In this document: positions 18,101 to 25,312 of the stretch, in pieces
Numbering within the stretch: position 1 is the first letter of the stretch
Layout: every line of letters starts with the position of its first letter
From: DATAXV01 sp036272915
Lineage (GTDB): Bacteria; Chloroflexota; Dormibacteria; Dormibacterales; Dormibacteraceae
Direction of reading: 5' to 3'
DNA: 47,253 nt
Assembly (NCBI GenBank): GCA_036272915.1
Contig: DATAXV010000126.1
Span: forward strand, 1 to 47,253
The notes under the pieces: model-generated
The model's input: only the letters and a program-made list of their open reading frames with translations
What the model was told of the DNA's origin: nothing
Database searches by the model: none
Position numbers and translations under genes: made by a program

Positions 18101-19177
18101 ATGCGCATCACCGACGTCCGCTACACGGCCTACGACCTGGGGCGGCTCGACCGCCCCTACCGCAACTCGATCCTGACCACGTCCCGCAAGGGCCTGTCCC
18201 TGGTCCACGTCGACACCGACGAGGGGGTCACCGGCGTCTCCTTCGCCACCGGCGGACCGATGATCTCCGGCCCCATCCGCGAGCGGCTCATCGGCCAGGA
18301 TCCGCTCGACTCCGCGCGGCTCTGGCACCGCATGTTCACCGGCTGGCGCAAGCCGGTGGCCAAGGGCGACGCGCTGAGCGCCATCGGCTCGGTCGACAAC
18401 GCCCTCTGGGATCTCCGCGGCAAGATTCTGGGCCAGCCCGTGTACCGCCTCCTCGGCGGCTTCCGCGACCGGGTGCCCGCCTACGCCGCCGGCGGCTACT
18501 ACGAGGAGGGCAAGGGGCCGGAGCAGCTGGCCGCCGAGCTCTGCGGCTTCGTCGAGGCCGGCTACCACTCGGTGAAGATGAAGATCGGCGGCGCCCCCTT
18601 CGCCGAGGACGTGGAGCGGGTCAGGGCCGCCCGGGAGGCGCTCGGGCCTGACATCCGGCTGATGATCGACGCCAACAACGCCTGGAACGCGGCCGAGTCG
18701 ATCCGGTTCGGACGCGCCGTCGACGCCTACGACGTGGGCTGGTTCGAGGAGCCCTGCTGGCCGGACGACATGGAGGGGGCGGCCGAGGTCTGCCGAGCCC
18801 TCGACGTCCCCATCGCCTCAGGCGAGATCGAGTACACGCGCTGGGGCTTCCGCGACCTGATCGAGCGCCGCGCCGCCGACATCGTCCAGGCCGACCCCCT
18901 GACCTGCGGCGGGTTGACCGAGTGGATCAGGATCGCGACCCTCGCCTCCGCCCACCACCTGCCGGTGGCCCCGCACGGCAACCATTACCTCGGCGCCCAC
19001 GCCGTGGCCGCCGTCGACAACGGCATGATCGTCGAGAGCTACGCCCGCCTCCAGGCCTGGCAGGACGACTTCTTCGAGCCGATGGAGCTGGTCGACGGGG
19101 AGCTGGTGCTGCCGCAGACGCCCGGTCTCGGCATCGTCGTCGACGAGAAGGCGGTGGCCCGGGCCACCGCGAGCTGA
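18101..19177 (+). CDS. Enolase-superfamily sugar-acid dehydratase (mandelate racemase group)
   Basis: A 358-residue enzyme. Active-site residues seen: KxK (K159, K161), MIDANNAW (D190, N192), WFEEPCWPDD (E216), SGEIEYTRWGF (E242) and APHGNH (H292). The KxK/His pair and the 'GE..YTRWGF' segment are like galactonate/rhamnonate-type dehydratases rather than true mandelate racemase, but I cannot fix the substrate. CCGGAGGAGAG precedes ATG 18101, 27 nt after the lyase gene, so these are co-transcribed. Its 3' end faces the opposing catabolic operon 48 nt away. Confidence 0.87.
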   Translation: MRITDVRYTAYDLGRLDRPYRNSILTTSRKGLSLVHVDTDEGVTGVSFATGGPMISGPIRERLIGQDPLDSARLWHRMFTGWRKPVAKGDALSAIGSVDNALWDLRGKILGQPVYRLLGGFRDRVPAYAAGGYYEEGKGPEQLAAELCGFVEAGYHSVKMKIGGAPFAEDVERVRAAREALGPDIRLMIDANNAWNAAESIRFGRAVDAYDVGWFEEPCWPDDMEGAAEVCRALDVPIASGEIEYTRWGFRDLIERRAADIVQADPLTCGGLTEWIRIATLASAHHLPVAPHGNHYLGAHAVAAVDNGMIVESYARLQAWQDDFFEPMELVDGELVLPQTPGLGIVVDEKAVARATAS

Positions 19178-19225
19178 GCCGGAGGGGGCCCGGCCGGCGC
19201 GCCGCGGGGCCCCGCTCCGCCTCGT

Positions 19226-20002
19226 TCAGGCCTCGATCCGCACCTCGTCGCTGGAGACGACCGGGCAGAGGAAGCGGGCCACGTAGCCCCTCATCAGCCG
19301 GTTCCCCTCCTCGTGGCTCACGTAGGGCGAATCGGCCGGGTCGTACATGGCGTCGGTCAAATCCTGGACCAGCGCCGCCTCGAAGCCGTTGCGGACCAGC
19401 TCGATCAGCGCGAAGGGGCGCTTGAGCACGCACATGTTGAGGTGGACGCCGGCCATCAGGACCAGCCCGACCTCCCGCGCCGCCAGGTAGCCGAACACCT
19501 CCTCGGCGACGTCGGAGAGGCCGTCTCGGTCGTCGTCGATGAACAGAGCCGGATGCTGCGCCCGCCACGCCTGGGTGTGGACCGGCTGGTCGCCCCGGGT
19601 GTCGGAGCCGCCGTCGGTGACGCCGACCGGGTGCGGCGGGAGTTCCAGCGCCGGCGCCGAGGAGAGCTCCCAGCGCGGCGCCTCCTGGCAGCGGCGCCGC
19701 GCCCCCGTGCCCTCGTAGGCGCCGGTCACGTCGGAGGGACAGAAGACGATGTGGCAGCCGGCCGCGCGCATCCCGCGCAGCCAGCGGTCCATGGTCGGAG
19801 CCAGGGCGTCCACCCGCTGGGCGGCCCCGCGCGACCAGTGGTGGTCCCACATGTCGCAGACCAGGATCCCCGTGCGCGAGGCCGGGATCGAGGTGCGCCG
19901 CGACGCCCAGTGCCAGCGGCGCCTGCCACCCGCGTCCTCCCTGAGCTCGCAGTGATGCAATCGGAGGGAGAGGGTCTCCCCCGCCGCGGGTTCAGCCGGC
20001 AC
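19226..20002 (-). CDS. Isochorismatase-like cysteine hydrolase
   Basis: A 258-residue alpha/beta hydrolase of the isochorismatase superfamily. The catalytic Asp is in ILVCDMWDHHW (D50) and the nucleophile in VLMAGVHLNMCVLKRPFAL (C191). The usual third residue, a Lys in the middle strand, is not obvious, so activity is less certain. It starts with GTG at 20002 and overlaps the upstream isomerase-like gene by 11 nt, making it the last gene of the LacI operon. Such hydrolases act on amides or vinyl ethers; the role here is unknown. Confidence 0.8.
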   Translation of the reverse strand: MPAEPAAGETLSLRLHHCELREDAGGRRRWHWASRRTSIPASRTGILVCDMWDHHWSRGAAQRVDALAPTMDRWLRGMRAAGCHIVFCPSDVTGAYEGTGARRRCQEAPRWELSSAPALELPPHPVGVTDGGSDTRGDQPVHTQAWRAQHPALFIDDDRDGLSDVAEEVFGYLAAREVGLVLMAGVHLNMCVLKRPFALIELVRNGFEAALVQDLTDAMYDPADSPYVSHEEGNRLMRGYVARFLCPVVSSDEVRIEA

Positions 20003-20816
20003 GGCCGGAACCCTCAGCGAGCAGCAGGCCCCTGGCGTAGGTCAGGTCCTTGACCACCAGCCTGGCCTCCTCGCCGGCGGGGTCGTACTCGGCGGTGAGG
20101 CAGACCGTGCCCTGGTAGCCGCGCCGGATCAGCTCGGCGGCGACGCGGGGCCAGGAGGCCAGCCCGTGCTGGCCGGTGGTGAAGTGCGGGCGCCACTCGG
20201 CGGCGTCTGCCTCGGGCCCGTTGACGCGCTCGTAGTAGGCGTTCTTGAGGTTGACCATGAGCAGCTGGTCCCAGACGATGTCCAGGCCTGTCTCCGGAGC
20301 CACGCCGGCGAGGGCGTCGTGGGCGGCGTCCCAGATCACGCCGACGTGGGCGGCGTCGAACCCCTTCAGCGCGTGGTGCATGGTCACCCCGCTGTTGATG
20401 AAGTCGCCCTGGTGGGGCTGGACACCGATGCGGACGCCGTACTTCTCGGCGAGGGGCAGCGCCTCCGCGACCAGGTGCCGGAAGTCCTCCTCGGAGGCCG
20501 CGTAGGCGCCGCGGCGGACCGGCGCCATGATCCGGATGATCGGCACCCCGGTCTCGGCGCAGGCGGCGAAGACCGGCTCGTCGAGACCGCTGGCCACGCT
20601 GCAGACCTTGACCCCCGCGTCACCCAGGGTCTTGACCAGGCGGGGCAGGTCGGCCGCCACGCGCTCCGGCTCGACCTGGAAGCCCGGCCGGACCGGGACC
20701 TCGGCGGCGTCGAAGCCCATCCCGTGGACCATCGCCGCCAGCTCACCCATGGCCAGGCCGGGCCAGGGCTTGGTGAAGACGGCCATCTCGACGGCGATCG
20801 TGTTCTCTGCGCTCAT
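19992..20816 (-). CDS. TIM-barrel sugar isomerase/epimerase (xylose-isomerase-like AP endonuclease fold)
   Basis: A 274-residue TIM-barrel protein of the AP_endonuc_2 family, which includes ketose 3-epimerases, hydroxypyruvate isomerase and inosose dehydratase. Strand motifs include GVKVCSVASGL, YGVRIGVQPHQGDFINSG, VGVIWDAAHDAL and GTVCLTAEYD, the last two supplying typical metal-binding Asp/His and Glu residues. GAGGTGAC directly precedes ATG 20816. It lies 43 nt downstream of a Gfo/Idh/MocA gene; that pairing is a hallmark of inositol or rare-sugar catabolism. Confidence 0.82.
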   Translation of the reverse strand: MSAENTIAVEMAVFTKPWPGLAMGELAAMVHGMGFDAAEVPVRPGFQVEPERVAADLPRLVKTLGDAGVKVCSVASGLDEPVFAACAETGVPIIRIMAPVRRGAYAASEEDFRHLVAEALPLAEKYGVRIGVQPHQGDFINSGVTMHHALKGFDAAHVGVIWDAAHDALAGVAPETGLDIVWDQLLMVNLKNAYYERVNGPEADAAEWRPHFTTGQHGLASWPRVAAELIRRGYQGTVCLTAEYDPAGEEARLVVKDLTYARGLLLAEGSGRAG

Positions 20817-20859
20817 GTCACCTCGTCCAGTTGCTGGGTCGCGGATCGGACGGCTCGGT

Positions 20860-21846
20860 TCACCCTGCCGATCCCTCCTCGCCGGCGGAGAGGAGGTCCT
20901 GGGCCAGGATCCGCTCCGCCACCTCCATGGTTCGGACCGCGTCGGCGAAGCTGGAGCCAGGCTGGCTTCGCTCCCGGACGCAGCGCACGAACTCCCGGCT
21001 CTTCGCCCGGAAGCCGCCGAAGACGTACAGCTCGTCGCTCCCCGCCGCCCGCCTGGCGTCGTGGCGGACGCCCTCGGTGTCGCCATCGGCGTAGAGCACG
21101 CCGCCGACCTCGGGCTCGATCTCGGCGCACACACCGGGGGCGTGCATCTCGACCGAGAAGACCCGCCGCCCGCTGGCCCAGCTGTTGAGGAGGACGCCGG
21201 TGGCGCCGTTGTCGAAGCTGAGCAGGGCGGCGATGAAGTTGAGGTCGGGGACGTGCAGCCGGCGGGTCACGCTCTGGATCCGGACGACCTCTCCGTCGCA
21301 CATCCAGCGCAGCGTGTCGACGGCGTGCACGCCATCGTCGAGCATGTGGTCCCGGGCTCCGAGGAAGGGGTCGATGGCGTTCTTGTAGAAGCGGCAGACG
21401 GCATGCTCGATGGGACCTCTCCTGAGGCACTCGTCGCGGAGCGTCACCGCCAGCGGGCTGGACCGCCGCTGGAAACCGACCTGGGTGACGCAGCCGTGCC
21501 GCTGTGCCAGGTGGGCCAGCGACCTCGCCTGGTGCAGGGTGATGCCCATCGGCTTCTCGATGAAGAGGTCGAGCCCCTGCTCGAGGCACCAGGTCCAGAT
21601 GTCGTACATGACATGCGGCTGCCCGATCGCGTACACCGCGTCCGGTGCGGACCGATCGACCATCTCCCGGTAGTCGGTGAACCGGCCTTCGATCCCCCAT
21701 CGCCCGGCGGTCCTCTCCAGACGCTCCCGATCGAGGTCGCAGGCGGCCACCAGATCCACCTCCTCCAGCGAGGCCAGGGACGGGTAGTGGACGCGGTTCG
21801 CCATCTGGCCGGCGCCGATGACGGCGACGCGGACCTTCTCGCTCAC
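20860..21846 (-). CDS. Gfo/Idh/MocA family oxidoreductase
   Basis: A 328-residue NAD(P)-dependent sugar or polyol dehydrogenase. Rossmann motif VIGAGQMANR (residues 9-18), the EKP motif (E97, K98, P99) with the catalytic Lys, and DDGVHAVDTLRWM (D171, H174). Its ATG overlaps the stop of the SDR gene by 4 nt (ATGA), so it is translationally coupled inside the LacI-led operon. It probably oxidises a sugar, inositol or derived acid handled by the same cluster. The exact substrate cannot be read from sequence. Confidence 0.88.
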   Translation of the reverse strand: MSEKVRVAVIGAGQMANRVHYPSLASLEEVDLVAACDLDRERLERTAGRWGIEGRFTDYREMVDRSAPDAVYAIGQPHVMYDIWTWCLEQGLDLFIEKPMGITLHQARSLAHLAQRHGCVTQVGFQRRSSPLAVTLRDECLRRGPIEHAVCRFYKNAIDPFLGARDHMLDDGVHAVDTLRWMCDGEVVRIQSVTRRLHVPDLNFIAALLSFDNGATGVLLNSWASGRRVFSVEMHAPGVCAEIEPEVGGVLYADGDTEGVRHDARRAAGSDELYVFGGFRAKSREFVRCVRERSQPGSSFADAVRTMEVAERILAQDLLSAGEEGSAG

Positions 21847-22580
21847 GGCCGGCTCGGTCGCAGCAGGAGCTCCGGCACGTGCGCCCGGGCGGGCAGGCCG
21901 ATCAGGAAGACGCAGGCGGCGGCCACGTCATCGGGCTGCAGCGCCCTGGCCAGGACCTCGGCCGGTGGCGGGGTCGGCCGCTGGTCGACCAGCGGCGTGT
22001 CGGTCAGGCCCGGATAGATCACCGAGGTGCGGATGCCGGCCGCGCGCTCCTCCTCCATGGTCGCGTGGGCCAGGGCGGCGACGCCCGACTTGACCGCCTG
22101 GTAGGAGGGCCCGGAGGCGTCCGCCATCTTGGCCGCCATCGAGGAGACATAGATGAGAAGCCCGCCGCCCTGGCCCCGGAGGACGGGCACGGCCGCCTGG
22201 GTGAGGTGGAAGGCGGTGGTGAGGTTCACCTCCAGCATCCACGCCCACGACTCCGCGGTCAGCTCGAGCAGTGTCCGCCGGGGCATGTTGGCGCCGACGC
22301 AGTCGACCAGCACGTCCATCCGGCCGTACCGCTCCACGGTCAGGGCGACGGCGCGGTCGACGGCGGCGCGGTCGGTGGCGTCCATCTCGACCGCGGTCCC
22401 CTCGCCGCCGGCGGAGACGATCTCGTCCCTGGCCCCGGCCAGCGCGGCCCCGTTCCGGGCGGCCAGCACGACCGACGCGCCCCCCGCTCCGGCGGCCATC
22501 GCCGTCGATCTCCCCATCCCGGTGCTGGCGCCCGCAACCAGCACCACCTTGCCCTCGAGCCCGGACGTCCGCTCAATCAC
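21843..22580 (-). CDS. Short-chain dehydrogenase/reductase (SDR)
   Basis: A 245-residue classical SDR. Cofactor motif GASTGMG (17-23); the catalytic Ser is in LLIYVSSMAAK (S146/S147) with YxxxK at Y160/K164. The usual NNAG is replaced by CVGAN, a modest deviation. The start is GTG 22580 with GGAGGT about 8 nt upstream. It is the first structural gene after LacI, 69 nt downstream of it. It probably reduces or oxidises a hydroxyl/keto group in the same sugar pathway. Confidence 0.88.
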   Translation of the reverse strand: MIERTSGLEGKVVLVAGASTGMGRSTAMAAGAGGASVVLAARNGAALAGARDEIVSAGGEGTAVEMDATDRAAVDRAVALTVERYGRMDVLVDCVGANMPRRTLLELTAESWAWMLEVNLTTAFHLTQAAVPVLRGQGGGLLIYVSSMAAKMADASGPSYQAVKSGVAALAHATMEEERAAGIRTSVIYPGLTDTPLVDQRPTPPPAEVLARALQPDDVAAACVFLIGLPARAHVPELLLRPSRP

Positions 22581-22649
22581 GCTCGCTGACCTCCATGTAC
22601 CTCCTCCTGGTTGCGGATCCCGGCGCGCCGGACGTCGTCGGCCGCGCCA

Positions 22650-23738
22650 TCACCCGGGCGAGGCCGCCACGCCGGCGGGCGGCGCCGTCGACTCCCTGAC
22701 CACCAGCCGCGGCGCCATGACCACGGACACGGCCTGGCCCCCGCCCTCGAGGCGCGACCTCAGGCCCTCGACCACGTCGATCGCGTAGCGGGCCATGTCC
22801 TGCAGCGGCTGGCGGACCGTGCTCAGGGGCGGATTGAAGAGCGGGGCCAGGACGATGTCGTCGAAGCCGATGACGGAGATGTCCTCGGGCACCCGGATCC
22901 CGGCCGCCCGGGCCGCCGCGCAGGCGCCGATGGCGTACATGTCGTTGATGGTCACGACCGCGGTCGGCGGCGATATCAGGCGGAGCAGACCGACCATGCC
23001 CTTCTCGCCGCGCCCGGTGCTGTCGACGTCGCCGAACCCGCCCTCGTCGTCGCTCACCCAGACCAGCTCCGGGTCGTAGGCGATGCCGGACGCCTCCAGC
23101 GCGTCGTGATACCCGGCCAGCCGCTGCCGGCGGCTCACCGTCGCGATCGGGCCCGAGATGAAGCCGACGCGTCGGTGCCCGATCGAGAGCAGGTGGCGGG
23201 TGGCGAGGTTGGACCCGAGCCGGTTGTCGACGCTCACCGAGATCAGGCCGGGCGGATCGCCGGGCTGGGTCTCCCGGTCGAAGGCGATCAGGCAGAGGCC
23301 CCGCTCCATCGCCGGCAGCAGGTGCTCGAGGGAGGGCAGCGAGCTGCCGATGATCACCGCCCGCACTCCGCTGGCGAAGAGCTCCTGCACGTAGGCGCGC
23401 TCCCGCCCGGGATCGCGCTCGCTGTTGCAGAGCAGGATCTGCCGGTCGTGGCGGAGCGCCTCGCCCTCGACCGCCCGGGCCAGGCCGCCCCAGAATGGGT
23501 TGGCCACCGACGGCACGACCAGCCCCACGCTCCGGACCTGGCCGGTGCGGAGCTGGCGGGCGACCAGGTTCGGCTGATAGCCGAGGGTGGCGATCGCCTG
23601 GACCACCCGCTGCCTCGTGCGCGGCTGCATCCGCCCGTCCCTGCCGTTGAGCAGGTTGGAGACGGTGCTGGGCGAGACCCCGGCCCGTTCCGCCACCTGG
23701 CGGATCGTCACGCGCCCATCGTCCTGGCCTTTGTGCAT
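22650..23738 (-). CDS. LacI-family transcriptional repressor
   Basis: A 362-residue regulator with the LacI helix-turn-helix VTIRQVAERAGVSPSTVSNLLNG near the N-terminus, hinge LGYQPNLVARQLRTGQVRSVGLVVPSVANPFW, and the periplasmic-binding-like sugar domain ending in PEDISVIGFDDIVLAPLFNPPLSTVRQP. I start at ATG 23738; ATG 23807 would add a non-conserved leader. A near-perfect inverted repeat spans the start region and is probably its own operator. It leads the catabolic operon SDR, Gfo/Idh/MocA, isomerase, isochorismatase-like, and probably senses the substrate sugar or sugar acid. Confidence 0.93.
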   Translation of the reverse strand: MHKGQDDGRVTIRQVAERAGVSPSTVSNLLNGRDGRMQPRTRQRVVQAIATLGYQPNLVARQLRTGQVRSVGLVVPSVANPFWGGLARAVEGEALRHDRQILLCNSERDPGRERAYVQELFASGVRAVIIGSSLPSLEHLLPAMERGLCLIAFDRETQPGDPPGLISVSVDNRLGSNLATRHLLSIGHRRVGFISGPIATVSRRQRLAGYHDALEASGIAYDPELVWVSDDEGGFGDVDSTGRGEKGMVGLLRLISPPTAVVTINDMYAIGACAAARAAGIRVPEDISVIGFDDIVLAPLFNPPLSTVRQPLQDMARYAIDVVEGLRSRLEGGGQAVSVVMAPRLVVRESTAPPAGVAASPG

Positions 23739-23762
23739 CGATTTATCGGTAGATCGTTGCAC
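23733..23762. promoter_or_regulatory. LacI operator candidate
   Basis: GTGCATCGAT (23733-23742) and ATCGTTGCAC (23753-23762) form a 10-bp inverted repeat with one mismatch and a 10-nt spacer, centred just upstream of the LacI start codon. The location fits autoregulation. Confidence 0.5.
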
Positions 23763-23898
23763 GGCACCCGACCGCCAGTCAATCGGCGACATGTCCCGAT
23801 CCATCACGAGGTGGCCGGGCGCCGGTCCCCGTCACCCCAGCGCCCTCACCTGGCCAGAGCGCGGAGCCCCGGCTGAGGCGGGGCTCCTGAGCGCTCGG

Positions 23899-24648
23899 TC
23901 AGCACGGCTCGCCGAGGAGTTCGACCATCCGCCGGCGGAAGACCCAGTCCTCACCGTCGGGCCGCAGGTCCATGCCCGTATCGCAGCCCCGATCGGCGAT
24001 GAAGCGACGCACGGCGGCGATGCGGTCGGCCGGGAACTCCCGCGAGTTGGTCCACGACGACACCCGCTCGTCATGCTCCACGCGGCGCTCGTCGACGACG
24101 CTGAGCCCCGCCGCCTCCAGCAGGCGCCGCTGTTCGGAGACCGGCCGCGAGACGGCGTGGCTGGGATCGCGGAGGCGCTCCAGCTCGGTCATCGCCGCCG
24201 CCTCCTGGGGATCCTCGCTCGCGAACTGGTCGACGATCATGACGCGTCCGCGGCTGGCCCTCGCCATCTCGGCCAGGATCGGCAGCGGGTCTGGGAAATG
24301 GTGGACGGCGCTGGCGCAGGCGACCAGGTCGAAGGACCCGGAGGCGAAGGGCAGCCCCGCGCCGTCGCCGAGCACGCAGCTGATCCTGGGATGGTCGCGC
24401 CGGGCGACGTCGAGCATGGCCCGGGTCAGGTCGAGCGCCACCGCCAGCGAGGCGGCGGGATCGAAGGCGGCGAGGAAGGTGCCAGCACCCGCCGCCACCT
24501 CGAGGACGCGCTGGCCCGGCTCGAGCCGGGAGAAGACGACCGGATCGAGGACCGCGTAGCGCCGGCGCTGGCGGTCGGCGAAGGCCTCGGCGGTGCGCGA
24601 GAACTCCTCCTGGATGGCCTGCTGGTGGGTCTTCGAAGGCTGCTCCAT
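23899..24648 (-). CDS. Class I SAM-dependent methyltransferase (UbiE-like)
   Basis: A 249-residue methyltransferase. SAM-binding VLEVAAGAGTFLAAF, acidic AVALDLTRAM, then VLGDGAGLPFASGSFDLVACASAVHHFPDP and the GRVMIVDQF strand: the full Methyltransf_11 pattern. The short C-terminal extension after residue 170 includes a Cys-ending tail. No SD is obvious before ATG 24648. It is a single gene, tail-to-head with the PPOX gene upstream on the same strand (about 40 nt gap). Substrate unknown; it is clearly different from the other two methyltransferases here. Confidence 0.85.
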   Translation of the reverse strand: MEQPSKTHQQAIQEEFSRTAEAFADRQRRRYAVLDPVVFSRLEPGQRVLEVAAGAGTFLAAFDPAASLAVALDLTRAMLDVARRDHPRISCVLGDGAGLPFASGSFDLVACASAVHHFPDPLPILAEMARASRGRVMIVDQFASEDPQEAAAMTELERLRDPSHAVSRPVSEQRRLLEAAGLSVVDERRVEHDERVSSWTNSREFPADRIAAVRRFIADRGCDTGMDLRPDGEDWVFRRRMVELLGEPC

Positions 24649-24689
24649 CGCCCTTGATCATGGCATCGGTCCAGCGGCGCCTCCGCCGG

Positions 24690-25130
24690 TCAGCGCTGCT
24701 GCCTGCTGAAGTCGGCGGTGAGCCACCGCTCCGGCCGCATGCGGATCGTGACCGACTCCCTGACCTCGTCCGGGGGCGTGGATGCGAAGTAACGGCCGCC
24801 CTCCTCCCGGCCCAGGTAGCGGTCGGCCATCGCGCGGCGATCCGCGTCGGAGGTGTCCTCGACCACGGTCAGCGAGCCCTCGACGGTGACGTACCGGTAG
24901 GGCTGAACCTCGGTCTGGACGCAGACCGTGAAGCCTCCCGCGCTCCGGATCAGCGGCACCTTGCGGCTGCCTCGCCCGGTGATGAAGGAGAGCCCTCCGC
25001 CGGGCTCGTACATGTACCAGATGGGCACCGACAGCGGCGGCCGGCCGCCCTGGTCGGCGACGCTGAGGATGCCCACGTGCAGGTCGGCCAGGAACGCCTC
25101 GCGCTCGGTCGGGGTCATGGTCAGGGACAT
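24690..25130 (-). CDS. Pyridoxamine 5'-phosphate oxidase-fold (FMN/F420-binding) protein
   Basis: A 146-residue split-barrel protein. MTPTEREAFLADLHVGILSVADQGGRPPLSVPIWYMYEPGG and RKVPLIRSAGGFTVCVQTEVQPYRYVTVEGSLTVVED are typical of the PPOX/FDOR families that bind FMN or F420. The length and the PYRYVTVEG segment fit actinobacterial F420-dependent FDOR-B-type proteins, but cofactor choice cannot be settled by eye. ATG 25130 has GAGGAGG just upstream. Divergent from the kinase operon, with 182 bp between. Confidence 0.85.
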   Translation of the reverse strand: MSLTMTPTEREAFLADLHVGILSVADQGGRPPLSVPIWYMYEPGGGLSFITGRGSRKVPLIRSAGGFTVCVQTEVQPYRYVTVEGSLTVVEDTSDADRRAMADRYLGREEGGRYFASTPPDEVRESVTIRMRPERWLTADFSRQQR

Positions 25131-25298
25131 GCGCGCCTCCTCGTGTTTCTTCGGTGCCGCCCGCAACCGGACAGCCTCCTGGAAACGGTACGGACCGCGA
25201 TCAGCGGCCGTCCACACGAGCCTGGGGGCCCGCAGAGGTGTGGAGGCACGACCGCGCCCGGGAGGGTGAGCACGATCGACGTCCGGCCCGAGCGAGGC

Positions 25299-25304
25299 TA
25301 AGGT
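25299..25304 (+). promoter_or_regulatory. TAAGGT -10-like box at the kinase operon start
   Basis: TAAGGT lies 5 nt before GTG 25310 and 8 nt before ATG 25313. It could be a -10 for a leaderless mRNA of the kinase operon; alternatively its AAGGT part could act as a weak SD. Confidence 0.3.
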
Positions 25305-25312
25305 CGAGTGTG

